Assembly: GCA_033557465.1 (NCBI GenBank)
Contig: CM066043.1
Coordinates: 112,334,278-112,398,277, forward strand
DNA: 64,000 nucleotides
Direction of reading: 5' to 3'
From: Ichthyophis bannanicus
Lineage: Eukaryota; Chordata; Amphibia; Gymnophiona; Ichthyophiidae
Below the pieces are notes generated by a model that saw only the letters and a list, made by a program, of their open reading frames with translations, ran no database searches and was not told the DNA's origin. Below, one piece after another: positions 41,717-52,859 of the stretch (positions within the stretch are counted from its first letter, which is position 1; every line of letters starts with the position of its first letter). Made by a program: the position numbers and the translations under genes.

Positions 41717-43574
41717 TACCCTGGCCCTTGGCTTGCTGACCCTGGGGGGCAGCTTGGGCAGCCGGATACTGAGGGCACTGTTTGTAGGCAGTGCCCTTCC
41801 TCGGGTAAAAGGACTTTTTACCCGAGCCCTTCTTCTTGTGTGAAGGGGCAGAGGTCTTATTCGACAGCCTTGTTCGGGTAAGGTGCTCGGTCTCGAGCTG
41901 AGCGGCCTTCTCGGTCACCGGTTTGCCAAAAAGGTTCTCACCTCGGCAGGGGACATCAACCAACTTGTCCTGAACCCATGGCTCGAGGTCCGATAACTGC
42001 AGCCACGCCTGGCGTCGAGCCGCGATGCCGGCAGCCACAACTCGGGCCGAAGCCTCGAAGCCATCGTAGGCGGTGTGGGAAATGAACTTTGAGCATTCCC
42101 GAATCCCCGAGGACAAGGTCTTAAATCTCTGCAAGGGTTCCCCGGAGAGACCAGCCGAGAATCCGGCCAATTCCTTGGCCAGGTCTCACAAGTACATGCC
42201 CATGTACAGCTGGTAAGACTGGACACGGCAAGCAAGCATAGACCCCTGGAAGCACTTTCTACCGACGCCATCGAGGTTGCGGGCCTCCCGGCCGGGGGGC
42301 ACCACAGAGTGCATCTTCTGGCTCTTCAGACGATGCATGGCCGATTCCACAACCATGGAATGGTGTGGTAGCTGTGCTTTCTGGAAACCAGGGCTTTCGC
42401 GGAGTCGATAGATGGAATCGACTCGCTTGCTCAGAACTGGCGCCGAGGCCGGTGCCTCCCACATCCGGAAGAGGAGCCGTTCCAGCATCAGAGGAACCGG
42501 GACAGTAAAGGCCTCCTTCGGAGGAGAGTCGTACTGTAGAGCATCGAGCTACTCGGCTCGAGGCTCTTTCTCGGGGTCGGCAGGGATAGCCAAGGCAGCG
42601 GCCATATCTCGGACGAACTCCGAGAACCTAGTGTCCTCCAGAGGGGATCTACTCCGGGGCTTAGACTGCGGTGAGTCCGACGGGACGCACCGAGTCTTAA
42701 AAGTATCGAGAGACTCCTCGTCCTCCGTCTCACAGGCGGACTCATCCGAGGAGGAGTCAGGGTCCGACCCCGCGGGGCCCCGAGGCACCCGGCCCGACGC
42801 CGGGGGCACCGGCGTCGACACCCTCGGTCCCGAACGGGAGGTCAAGGGAGACCTCGACGAAGGACAACTTCGAGCCACAAGGGTCTCGAGTATCGGCTCG
42901 GTCTCCGGGGTTGACTTAGAAGTCGACGTCCCGGTGGTCGGGGCAGAGGCACCAGACAGGCTGGCCATCAGTGCCCGCTGCTGCTCCATGAAGGCAGACA
43001 ATCTGCTCTCCAAGGCTGTCATCCTGAGACTCAGCTCGGGAGACGCAGCAGCCACCGACTCGGGCCCCGGCGGCACCGGGCCCGATGTCGGCTCTCTGGG
43101 AGGAGAGTCCACGAGGACTACGGGGCTTACGTGTCCAGCAGACTCCGGCTCCACGCGAGGAACTTTGGCAGGCTTCTCTTCGTCCACGGGCCCGGGACGG
43201 CGGTCGGGGGTCTTAGACCTGGCCCTCGAGGGACCAGGGACCTCTTCCGATGCCGCCCTCGCGAGCTGCTTCTTCCTCTTGCATTCCCGGTCAGGGGACC
43301 CCCTGTCCGAGGAGATTCGACGGCACTCGGGATCAGAATCCCGAGATGTTGAGGCCTCAGACGAGGTCCGGGCCCGGCCAGAGGCTTAGTCCGAGAAAAG
43401 CCTTTCCTTCTGATACTGTCGACTTCTGAGTGCCTTGGAAGACATCTTCCCACATGGCGCACACGACTTGGGGTCGTGGTCAGGGCTGAGGCAACGAAGG
43501 CAACAGTCGTGTGTGTCGGTGAGAGACATAAGTTTCTTACACCGATAACACTTTTTGAAACCACTGGAAGCCAT
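41646..43574 (-). pseudogene. DIRS-A Gag (A4)
   Basis: One frame of about 643 codons from the ATG at 43574 (MASSGFKKC) to 41646, broken by three stops (near 43386, 42549 and 42186) but by no frameshift. The second is GAG to TAG and the third CGA to TGA. It has the N-terminal Cys/His cluster, KRKK basic tract, Ser/Pro-rich middle with ESRLSAFMEQQRALMASL, FSEFVRDMAAALAIP, LLFRMWEAPASAP, and a C-terminus with FISHTAYDGFEASARV and PCRGENLFGKP, ending in a Lys/Gln/Pro-rich tail. Confidence 0.87.
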
Positions 43575-43819
43575 CGGGGAAAAAAGAGCCCCTGCGAGAT
43601 CAAAAGACTGGCCTTCCAGGGAAAAACGAAAAAAGGGCGCTAACGCCAGCCACTAAGGGCAAAAACCGAAAAAGAAGATAAACGGGCTCGATACCGGTGT
43701 ACCGAACCCGGCAGGAGGGGAACCGGCGTCGAACCGGAGAAAAATAGCGAAAAATCGCCAAAGAAAAAAATCACTTTTATCCGGGAGAACAGGACACACG
43801 TCCGGTGGGCTTCTCGGAA

Positions 43820-43987
43820 AAAAAGAGACTGAGGTAAGATGGCACCTTTAGGCGGAAAGGGAACCACGCATGCGTGCCAGCATTCCCAAAGGCTTTCATG
43901 GAAAGCTGGTGAAATGCTCTGCTGGAGCTTCATAGGCGCCGATGACACCCATATGCGAGGACTGACTTCCTGCTTGGTCCTGGAGAA
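43820..43987 (-). repeat. DIRS-A 5' inverted terminal repeat (A4)
   Basis: Inverted copy of 38225-38390: 'ttctccaggaccaagcagg', 'tcctcgcatatgggtgtcat', 'gctttccatgaaagcctttg', 'ggtgccatcttacctcagtc'. Minus-strand transcription presumably starts in or near it. Confidence 0.83.
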
Positions 43988-44011
43988 TAAGGTCTTTTCT
44001 TAGAGTGGATA

Positions 44012-44166
44012 GATTATATCAAAAATAGTAAAAAAAAAAAAAACACACTCCAATATCACAAACTTGTTATGTACTAATTTTTTAAAAATTTAAAAAAATA
44101 TATATATTTTTTAAAAATCAATACATAAGTTTGTGATAATATTTGAGTGTGTTTTACTATTTTTAA
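44012..44166. repeat. AT-rich palindrome
   Basis: Arms of about 70 bases: 'aaaaatagtaaaa...cacactccaatatcacaaactt' is inverted as 'aagtttgtgataatatttgagtgtgttttactattttt'. The centre is AT-rich. It is probably a small MITE inserted next to DIRS-A A4, within the loop of the hAT palindrome. Confidence 0.72.
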
Positions 44167-44329
44167 CCTTTCCCGGCATTCAGCACGTTTCACAGTAACT
44201 CAGCCACCAGCGTGAAGGAAAACGGCGCTTTTCACACTGGCAGTTGTGCAGAAATGAGCCAGAGCCTTGCGAGGGTTTTCCCGGTTCACCTCTGAAGCAG
44301 CTTAGATAGGCGTGGGGCTCTTCGTGGGG

Positions 44330-44640
44330 GAGGGGTGTCTAGGCTAGGATTGGAAATGGGCTGATGGGAGGGGGGGCTTGGACTGGAAATGGGCTGTAGA
44401 GGGGGAGTTTGTACTGGAAATGGCTGATGGGGGGGCTAGGATTGGAAATGGGCTGGGGGAGTTTGGACTGGAAATGGAATGATGGGGAGCTCAAATAGGA
44501 CTGGAAATGGGCTGAGGGGGGAGCTTGGACTGGAAATGGGCTGATGGTGGCTGGAATAGGACTGGAAATGGCTGATGGGAGGGCTAGGATTGGAAATGGG
44601 CTGATAGGGGGAGCTTGGACTGGAAATGGGCTGATATTGG
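44330..44640. repeat. G-rich minisatellite in the hAT body
   Basis: About ten degenerate units of 'gggctaggattggaaatgggctgatggg' with variable length. The same unit family recurs at 53830-54240 in the related hAT element, so the array belongs to the element body and has changed copy number. Confidence 0.8.
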
Positions 44641-46715
44641 GAGAGTAAGTGGGGACAGAGGATGGAAGGATGAAATTAGAGTGGATGAAAAAGAAATGGA
44701 GTTAAGACCAAAAGGAGAAGATCAGTATGTTAAAGCAGATGTAGAGAGAGAATGGGAAAAAACTAGAAGAGAGAAGAAAGGACAAATGGACATCAAATAA
44801 TGGAGAGTTAGCCAAAGACACAAAGAAACCAGAAGAAAGTGACTGGAGCAATTGCCAACTGAAAAATAAAATGCCCAAAGTTAGAAAAATACTTATTAAC
44901 TGAAAGATGTCAACTCTGGAAAACATGCATTGCTAACCTCTTTGCGTTTCTGTTTAGTACAAGAGGAAATTAATTTATAATTTTATTTCTCCAGTGTTGT
45001 TGTACATTCCAACTTTGTCCTTTGGGGTTCCCAGTTTAATTATTGTCTATCTATTTCTAAATTGTGATCCCTTGTTCTTTGATGACAGTCTATGTTCTGC
45101 ATGTGTAACTGAGCTAAGGTATTTTGTTTATGTAGTTTCTATTTGACAGCACCACTTGTTCTCCTTCCCCAGTAGATGTATTGGTATTCCCTGAGATGTA
45201 TTGGTTTAATATTTGCAGTATTGTCTTTTTGATAGGTAGGGTTTGGTGCTTTCTGAGTCCTGGTAGTGCTGTTATGATACAGCGGGTTTGCTATAGTGTT
45301 TATAGTACTTCCTAATGTGCCTGGTGGTTGGCACTGGAGTATAATGTAGAAATCTGTTAGTCTTTCTTTATCCAGACACTTATTAAGAGGCATGTTTACT
45401 AAAAGTTAGTGCACATTAACATTATGCAAATGAGGCCCATAATGAGTCTTCGCACATAGCCCCTCAACTCCCCTTGGGCCGCCCCTGCTCCCAGAATTGA
45501 AAGCACTCCCACAAAAGCTCTACAGAGCCCGTAAAAATTAATCACATTGTTTGATATATTTTTTGCATATAAATTTTTACGGGTATTAATATCAAGAACC
45601 TAGGTACTAGTCAAAGACCATGTAGATTTACACATACATTGGGCCAGACATACCTTTAGAGTATCATCATCATCATCAACATCCATATTTACATCATGGT
45701 TTTTGTGCGTTTCTTTCACATTCTCCACTGTGTAAGCAAACTGAGGCTCTTCTATAAATCCCAATACCTCAGTTTCAACAATCTCAGCGCTCAAAAATGC
45801 TGTAAATTCTATAAAAGGTTAGCAGTTCATATAAATCACAGGCTTTTCGGTTCATACAATCGTGTTCAAACACCATCAAAAAAATGCAGTTGTACTTAGC
45901 TCCTTCTGGGACTCAGAACTGCAGCTTCATCCCAAAGCTGCTCGCCAAACACCACTCAAGACATCTTCTCAAGCACACCAGCTTTCTTCAACATCCCAGT
46001 GAGAGTGTTGGGGAACATCTACTTGCTTGAGCCCCTAATGCAGACGGAAACCAGTGAAACACCATGGCGCCAGTTCTAAAGTGTCGGGCAGAGGCTTGAG
46101 AAGGTGCCTGAATGATGTTTGGCGAGCAGCTTCAGGATGAAGCTACAGTTCTGTATCCCAAAAGGCGCTAAGTACAACACTGCAATTTTTTGATGGTGTT
46201 TGAACAAGATTGTATGAACTGAAAAGACTGATCTATATGAACTTCTAGCCTTTTGAGAATTTACAGCCTTTTTGAGTGCTGAGATTGTTGAAACTGAAGT
46301 TGTATCGGTGGAATTTAAACAAGAGTGCTGAATTGCTTACACACCGGAGAATGTGGAAGAAACACACAAAAACACAATGTAAAAATGTATGGGGTAAATG
46401 ATGATACTCTAAGGGTATGTCTGGACTAAAGAATGTGTAATGCATCTACATGGTCTTTGGCTAGTACCTTGGTTCTTGATATGGATACCCCTAAAAATTT
46501 ACATACAAAAAACATATCAAGCAATGTGATTAATTTTATGGACTCTGTAAAGTTTTGCAGGAGCGCTTTCAATTCTGGGAGGCATCTTTCTGAACTTCTC
46601 TAAAAAGCCATTTTTGTAGTTAAAGAACAGTAAAAAGACATGTTTAAAAAATTATTTTGAGTGTTTGTGAGTATTTTTGAACTCTGCTTTTTTATCAAGT
46701 ACTGTACTTGTGGTG

Positions 46716-47160
46716 CACTCTTTTTTGTCTATATTTTTTCTCAGTGTACAAAAACCACTGTAAGCAGAGATTTGAGGGTGTGTGCAGAGTGTACCGGAGG
46801 TGGAGGGGGATTATTATTCACTGTAACAACGAGGGAGAGATGGAGTCATCGGTCTGTATGTTGCTGTTATGGACTAGAATGCTGAGGGAATTATAAAGCA
46901 TAAGGGTAAGTGGGAATGTTGGACACTTGGGGACAGAAGGGGGGTTCAGAGAGGTACGAGGGTGGTGGGGGCACTTTGGGAGATGGAGAAGTGTTACAGA
47001 ACTCAATGGAAATGGCTTTATTATTTAAGTCAATCTGTCTGCTTGGGGGGAAGTTGCGGGGGGAAGTAGCAGCTTATTTTTGCTGGCTATATTGTTTGTG
47101 TTTACCTATGATTGTAGACATTGTAAAAAAATTAATAAAATAAGTTTTCAAAAAATAAAA
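46716..47160 (+). other. L1-like 3' end (tentative)
   Basis: Ends 'ttgtaaaaaaattaataaaataag', an A-rich LINE-like terminus, preceded by about 400 bases with weak resemblance to L1 3' untranslated regions. It could be the missing end of the plus-strand L1/Tx1 that stops near 27165. No ORF can be defended. Confidence 0.35.
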
Positions 47161-47264
47161 GACCCTCCCCAGTAGAGAAGGAAAGCATCCAATGTTTGTT
47201 TGCTGTGTGATCCCATTCTGGAGCAGAACTGAGGCACCTGGGCATTGGCGGACCCCCCCCCCCC

Positions 47265-47374
47265 CCAAACTTATGGAAGGTGGTTCTCTGGTCAGATGAG
47301 ATGAAAATTGAACTTTTTGGCCATCATGGGAAGCATCATGTGTGGCGCAAACTCACTTCCAATCACCCTGAGAA
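47265..47374 (+). pseudogene. Tc1/mariner transposase fragment, left part
   Basis: Encodes KVVLWSDEMKIELFGHHGKHHVW and ends at NHPE. WSDE contains the second catalytic Asp of the Tc1 DDE/D triad. The sequence resumes at 53036 (TVLTVTHGGG) after a DIRS-B insertion. The rest of the transposase is missing. Confidence 0.85.
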
Positions 47375-47755
47375 AGCACAGTTACTTACCTGTAACAGGT
47401 GATCTCTGGGAACAGCAGGAATAAGTCTTCACATATGGGTACGTCGGTACCGACGGAGTTTGCGCGGGAAAGCTCCCCAGCGTCCAATCAGAACGCTTTT
47501 GGAAGCATCCCAACACGCCTGCATGCTGCCTTCCCGCCTTTCCCAACTGCCTCTCCTCAGTTAAGTTTTAAATCTGAGACAAAGAGAGAGAGCGAGCAAG
47601 AAAGGGAAAGATAGAGATAGAGAAATGCAACTCCTACGGGAGGTGGGTGGGTTGTGAAGACTTATTCCTGCTGTTCCCAGAGATCACCTGTTACAGGTAA
47701 GTAACAGTGCTATCTCCAGGAACAAGCAGGAATGAGTCTTCACATATGGGGACTC
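47375..47755 (-). repeat. DIRS-B 3' terminal repeat and internal complementary region (B2)
   Basis: 'cagttacttacctgtaacag' at the left is mirrored at 47680-47705 by 'ctgttacaggtaagtaacag'. Then 'atctccaggaacaagcagg' is the complement of the 5' end. Same plan as B1 at 17113-17520. Confidence 0.78.
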
Positions 47756-50145
47756 CCAAGCTAAGATGCCGGGAGGGAGTCCTAGCATGTTGCGAATCTA
47801 GCATGAGCCATGCTACTCCTCAGAACCTCAGGCATCCTGGGGATGGAGGGTAGGAGTTGAATTGCAGAAAGGTGCTGTGGAACAGCTGGAGAGGAAGATC
47901 CTGTATAGATGACATTTAGTAGTAAAATATTGAGCGCAATATTCTAATATGGACCTCCCTTGGTGGCATTGTAAAAAGTCTATTGAGGTTCATATGGATC
48001 TGTTAGAAGAGCCAGTATAAAAACCTCAAGGAGTACCTCACTATGAAGTAGAGGTAATAAACTGTAGAAAAAACAAGTGGAGGTCAGAACCCTTCAGGGT
48101 GAGAAATAGCCCCAGGGGAAACTGGGGTAGTATAATGAGGTAGGGCTTCAGCGGAAAACCCAGAAGGTACTATTAAACAGCACTTAAGCCCTTTTGGTCG
48201 AAGAACAGTCCAATGCTAGGACCAAAAGGAAAAATAAGTCTGACCGATTTGGACTGACAATGGAAATAGTCTGTGTAGGAGAGAAGGGGTATGCAGACCC
48301 CTATATCCAATAACAAAGTAAGGACAGACTAAAGAAGCATTACAGCTTTAGATTAACTGAAGATCCACAATGTCTTTCCTAAATGGGGTCAAATAGGAAA
48401 GAAAAAAGGTGCATAGGGAGCTTCAGAGGTACCTAACCGTGAAAGGTTATGGTAAGAAAAGTGTTTGCTATTTACCACAGGTAGTGGTTGTATGTGTAGA
48501 ACCCTAAGCATGCTGGTACAGCATTGATAGGGGTAGTGCCCATCTGTCAGGGTCATATAGGAATATATGAATATCTGAACCTAAACAGACAGATAGATAA
48601 GTACGTAGATACATATCTACCTAAAACAATATATCTTGACAGATATATATATATATATATGTGTAGATATTCATAAATATATATATATATATATATGTAT
48701 GTGGATGGAGACATGCCTATATAACTAGATCCCCATAGGAATATGGGGAGAGAAAAAGATTCATCTAATAGCAAGAAGGGTGATACTTGCTTGAATAGAT
48801 GCATAGAGAATCTTCTTTCCCTGGTTATGATTGACGGAGTCAGAGGAATGGTCTCCCTGACAAGGAGTCTAGATTCCTTTAAGAATTCGAGCTCTTGAAT
48901 AACCAGGATGGCCTACGTGAAAAATGCAGAGGATAACTTCAGTCTGCAGGCAGCAAGTCCAGATCTCTCCAGAACTGCAGTATGGTGAATGGATACAGGA
49001 CGCCCCTGGAATAAGATACCATAGTGACCCGCCTATAAGGGCAAAAAGGGTATCAGGCGTCCTTGAGCTGCCACTGAAAGAAAACTACCCCTGGCGAGGA
49101 GTCCAAAGGAGATATGGACCAAGCCAGGGAATTGGCCATTCTTTAGGTTTTCACGCGATGAAAGGCCTGTGTCTTTTGTCTCAAAAGAGATTTTAGATGA
49201 GATGGTAAGGGCAGGGAACACCTGCCAGTCATGGAACATGACTGGGTGAACCCCTCCTAACCATCTGGGATTATCTGCTAGGCAAGATACTAATGCTCTC
49301 TAGCAAGGGCCCATAGTGCAAAGCTACTCTGTAGAGTTGCAGAGAGCATGTTGCAGGTTGGTTAGAAGAAAAAACTGGCTGCTTAAAGCCAGTAGGTAAC
49401 AAACTATTCTGCCAAAACAAGGGGGCGAAGAATAGAAGGCTAACCAACAAGTCTGTGACAAGAGGGTTTCCAAAAAAGGTTGATAACCTGTTTGGGGTTT
49501 AGCACTGAGGCTAGAAGGATTGCTAGTGGAAGAGAAACCCTGGTTGTGTGGTGAACAGAACCAGTGGGTTAACCACTAGGAATTGCTGAATTTGCAGCAA
49601 CTACCAGGGCAGCAGAAAAAAAATTTCTCTCTTCCCCTTTTTTTTTTTTTTTTTGGATTGGGAAAAAGAAGGAAGAGACATAAGTAGGAGTGGTAAGACT
49701 TCCTTATTGTCTGATGAGCTGCCCTAAAGTAAGAAAAAAAGAGGAGACAACTCTGGAAGGGAAAATCCCCTTGTGGAATAGGTAGAGGACCATAGGGGCT
49801 TACCAGTGTAATAGAGCCACTCTTACAAACCGATTGTTGTAGTAAGAGGGAGGTAAGACAGAGTTGAAGGAGACTGACTATGTAGTAAGTCTCTGAGAGG
49901 TAAGATGATACATGCTAGTACAGGGAAAAACTGTCTTATGGATAGTTGTCACTTCTCTTTTCCCAGAAAGAGGAAGAGAAACATGTTAACTATAGGCATG
50001 ATCATCATAAAGACTCTTAGAGCAAAAGAAAGGATGTCTCGTGAAGAGAGATCCAGGAGAATTTAGGATGAAATTAGTGTAGATGCTTCAAGTGAAAAGA
50101 AGCAGACTGCAACTCTAACCTCCAAACAGGAGATGTAATGATAAT
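47756..50145 (-). other. DIRS-B region without ORF (B2)
   Basis: Homologous in patches to 17521-19642 of B1. It carries a (TA)n microsatellite (48640-48700) and T- or A-runs (near 49640). No RT, RNase H or recombinase motif is readable in any frame, although Gag of the same copy is still largely open. Either the family lacks pol or pol decayed much faster. Confidence 0.55.
48640..48700. repeat. (TA)n microsatellites
   Basis: Two TA runs separated by 'gtgtagatattcataaa'. Local slippage inside DIRS-B B2; absent at the matching place of B1. Confidence 0.85.
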
Positions 50146-50454
50146 CTATCTGAAACCCTGCGACTGCTGGGTTTGCTGATCCTGTTGAGGTTGTGGTTTG
50201 TGTAGACCAGTGCGATGTTTCCCCTGTTTGGGAACATCTGTATGATGGGCAGAAGATGGATAAAACTTTTTCCCCCTAGGGGAAGAAAGTTTGCTAGGAC
50301 ATTTCCTACCAACTGGGAAAGAAGAAGGCGTAGAACAGCCTCTGGAAACAGGAATGCCAGTGGTTAACTGAGCAACCTGGAGTAAAGACTCCTTGTTAAA
50401 AAGATTTTCTCCAGTGCAAGGAGTATTTCCCAGTCTTTGTGTCCATTTGTCCAA
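50146..50454 (-). pseudogene. DIRS-B Gag C-terminal part (B2)
   Basis: 102 open codons with RLGNTPCTGENLFNKES, KKFYPSSAHHTDVPKQ and a Gln-rich end (QQDQQTQQSQGF), closely matching 20125-19643. The upstream neighbour (50893-50460) carries the WLQVSDLDKW-type segment in the same order. The equivalent tail in both copies argues for a defined Gag C-terminus. Confidence 0.77.
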
Positions 50455-50893
50455 GTCTGAAACTTGGAGCCAGGCTTTACGTCATGCCCCTATGGCTATA
50501 GCAGACGTTCTGCTAACAGACTCAAAGGAGTCTAGGGAAGCACAAGTAAGGAACCTAGAGATATTTTGAGCATGACTAACCAATAAGGAATAGTCTGCTC
50601 TTTTGGGCTCTTGAAGAAAAGGGGTCAAAACAGTAATTTCTTTGTGACCTCTTCAAGAGATAATCCCATATAGAAAATATATGATTCTTGCTGAAAGCAT
50701 GGATGCCTGGAAGGTTTGGCGTCCAAAGGCATCTAAAGTCTTAGACTCACGACCTGGCGGATAAGAAGAGTGCTTTTTAGTACTCTTAATACGCCTCATT
50801 GCTGATTGTACAACAATGGAATGATGAGGAAGTTGAGTCTTTTGAAATCCTGGAGAGGGGGGCACCTTATATAGAAGATCAGTTGCCCTAGAA

Positions 50894-51373
50894 CAGGGGT
50901 CACCAACCTCCAAAGGGCCGCGGGCCGCACAGCCGACTACTGGCAGACTCGCGGGCCGCACCCCCCCCCCCCCCCGCGTGCGCGCGAAAAAAAAAACCCC
51001 AAAAGAAAACTGCTCGTACCTATACTTCATGCCAGCTCCCTCCCTTCTTCTGCAGCCGCGGTTCCCTGCCTCTTAGGGAACCGCGGCTGTGCTTGTAACA
51101 TCATCGCGGCTCCGTGCAGCATTGTCCCGCCTCTAAAGGAAGTTGTTTACCACTTCCTTTAGAGGCGGGACAATGCTGCACGGAGCCGCGATGATGTTAC
51201 AAGCACAGCCGCGGTTCCCTAAGAGGCAGGGAACCGCGGCTGCAGAAGAAGGGAGAGAGCTGACATGAAGGAGTCTGTGAGTTTGCCTTGGCGGGCCGCA
51301 CCGGGGGAGAGTCTCGCGGGCCGCACGGAAGGCCCTCGCGGGCCGCATGCGGCCCGCAGGTTGGTGACCCCTG
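50894..51373. mobile_element. hAT-type nonautonomous element with a palindromic core
   Basis: Termini CAGGGGTCACCAACC and GGTTGGTGACCCCTG are perfectly inverted. Flanking 8-mers are CCCTAGAA and CCCTAAAA. The core 51024-51271 is a near-perfect palindrome centred near 51147 ('ggaagttgtttaccacttcc'). It interrupts DIRS-B Gag. No ORF of its own. Confidence 0.88.
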
Positions 51374-51375
51374 CC

Positions 51376-52680
51376 CTAAAAGGTGGGGGTACCGTTAAAG
51401 GAGTTTCCCACATTCGTAAGAGGAGATCCTGCAAGGTCTGATGCACAGGAAGCATGATGTTCTCCTTTGGACTCCAGGGATTCTGTATTCCCTGGTGCAG
51501 GATCCTGACCAGGTATAGAAATGGAAAGTGACTTTGCCATATCAAGCAGGAATGCTTGAAAAGAAAAATCCTCAGAGGGAAATCCTCTAGAAAGAGGAGG
51601 AGAGGCTAGATCTGTTGAAGAACTAGCATTGGCACCCAGAGATCTATCCAAAGTTTGAGGAACAGAAGACCCTAAAGGGTGGAGTATCGGATCCCTAGAG
51701 GATGGTTGCCGGTACCGCAGGAGGTCGGGACTAGCCACAGTCGGTAACACATCGTCCATGCTCGGGATCGATTCCAAACTCGGTACCGAGGGAAGCGACC
51801 CTGATGAGAGAAGCATGGAAGGTACCGACCGCAATGGTAATGTGGATACCGGTACCGACTCCGGCACCGTATCCGATAGTGGTAGATGAAGGCCAGCCGG
51901 TGACAACTCTAACGGTATTGAAGAAACCGAGAGTGCCCGACCTGGATCATCGGAACCGTGCCTTCGGTACCGTCCGGTATCGGTACCAAGGTGAGTCGGT
52001 ACCCAGTCATCCAGACTGGAGATCGATTCTAGACTTGGCATCGAGGGAAGCGAGTCTATCAATGCACATCTGGAGGGTACCGGCGTCGGTACCGGGATCG
52101 ATACCGATACAGGAAGATCGGTCTGCAGTGTATCCAACGGGCCCGCAGGTACCGAGGACGCCAGACTACGATCTTTGGTGAGGAATGTTTCATCCAACAC
52201 CATTGCCGATGCTGGGGTATCGGTACCGCTCGAAGCGGATGCCACCACCGAGCATGGCTCAGGTATGTTCGGAGAGGGGTGAACCTCAGGAACAACCTGA
52301 AACCCCACTAAGGATTTGGAGGCCGAAGACTCCCACCGGGGTTTTAAAGCCAGTGTGTCCTCGAGGGCAAGGCCAGAGGCATCTCTATGCTGTGCATGAG
52401 ATCTACCACTCGAGGGCTGGCTAGTCTTAACAGACTGTTTTTGGTTTACCTGATCCTGTGAAGAAGAAAGGGTGGCCGGTGCCCTGGAGTTGAATGGGGA
52501 CCGGGTATCGAGGTGAACTCGATGCTGAAGACTTCTTCCGACTATACTGTTGCAGGAGGGGCATTCCAGCTGATAGTGGTCAGGACCCAAGAAGGGTAGA
52601 CACCAATTAGGAGTGTCTAAAATTAATTTTGTGCCGCCACAGTTTGTACATTTCTTAGGGATAGTGGCTGGTGGTTCCAT
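51376..52680 (-). CDS. DIRS-B Gag N-terminal and central part (B2)
   Basis: 434 open codons from MEPPATIPKKC. The Cys/His cluster is CTNCGG...WCLPFLGPDH...ECPSC, where one Cys of the usual CLKC is Phe (CLPF), a likely defect. The middle has two tandem versions of a 'SLPSMPSLESISS-DD' segment (about residues 210-340), a duplication compared with one version in B1. The end is frameshifted before the LLLRMWET block, which follows in another frame near 51430. It is still mostly open, like B1. Confidence 0.8.
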   Translation of the reverse strand: MEPPATIPKKCTNCGGTKLILDTPNWCLPFLGPDHYQLECPSCNSIVGRSLQHRVHLDTRSPFNSRAPATLSSSQDQVNQKQSVKTSQPSSGRSHAQHRDASGLALEDTLALKPRWESSASKSLVGFQVVPEVHPSPNIPEPCSVVASASSGTDTPASAMVLDETFLTKDRSLASSVPAGPLDTLQTDLPVSVSIPVPTPVPSRCALIDSLPSMPSLESISSLDDWVPTHLGTDTGRYRRHGSDDPGRALSVSSIPLELSPAGLHLPLSDTVPESVPVSTLPLRSVPSMLLSSGSLPSVPSLESIPSMDDVLPTVASPDLLRYRQPSSRDPILHPLGSSVPQTLDRSLGANASSSTDLASPPLSRGFPSEDFSFQAFLLDMAKSLSISIPGQDPAPGNTESLESKGEHHASCASDLAGSPLTNVGNSFNGTPTF

Positions 52681-52859
52681 GAAGGAAAGTGAGTAGGCCT
52701 AGCAGGCCAAAAAAAAAACATGAGGCACTAACAAGGAAAAAAGTATTCCTTAAAAAGGAAAATTTACAAGAAGAAAGAAAAGAAACACCGGCGGTACCGG
52801 TGGTGTCAGGGAAGGCAGACGCGACCACAAGAAAACCAAAAAATAAATGAAGAATTTTC

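Larger units (their letters stand above)
38200..43987 (-). mobile_element. DIRS-A retrotransposon copy A4, most complete
   Basis: Sense is the minus strand; 5,788 bp with both ends. Order: 5' terminal repeat 43987-43820; Gag 43574-41646; RT 41716-40823; RNase H 40804-40151; methyltransferase-like region 40141-39737; tyrosine recombinase about 39740-38701; internal complementary region and 3' terminal repeat 38570-38200. Gag and pol overlap by about 70 bases in different frames, and the recombinase starts in a third frame overlapping the pol end. It is the template for reading the other copies. Confidence 0.9.
37927..45487. mobile_element. hAT-type nonautonomous element holding DIRS-A A4
   Basis: Ends CAGGGCTATGC and GGGCCGCCCCTG, with flanking 8-mers CTCCCAGC (37919-37926) and CTCCCAGA (45488-45495). 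Without the DIRS insertion it is about 1.77 kb. Its body (44330-45440) matches the body of the hAT element at 53414-55279, but its left part has its own palindrome: 37930-38180 is inverted at 44170-44290. DIRS-A A4 and an AT-rich palindrome lie in that loop. Confidence 0.73.
37771..46715. mobile_element. Foldback-type DNA element, split by a hAT element
   Basis: Terminal segments 37771-37918 and 46560-46715 are inverted relative to each other ('ataaaaaagcagagYtcaaaaata', 'ctgttctttaactaYaaaaatg'). Internally, 45496-45980 and 46085-46600 are also an imperfect inverted pair. The left part is cut at 37926 by a hAT element, and the sequence resumes at 45488 with the expected bases. No transposase is recognised; small open frames in the arms are probably chance. 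Confidence 0.65.

Noticed and set aside
42412..43389. Long 325-codon plus-strand open frame
   Set aside because: Antisense shadow of DIRS-A Gag (A4), whose GC-rich Ser/Pro codons leave the opposite strand open. The same shadow appears at 62242-63474 opposite A6.
45600..45794. Small minus-strand ORF with an Asp-rich run (VDDDDDTL)
   Set aside because: It lies in the foldback arm; the Asp run is a CAT/ATC trinucleotide repeat and the inverted arm does not conserve the frame.
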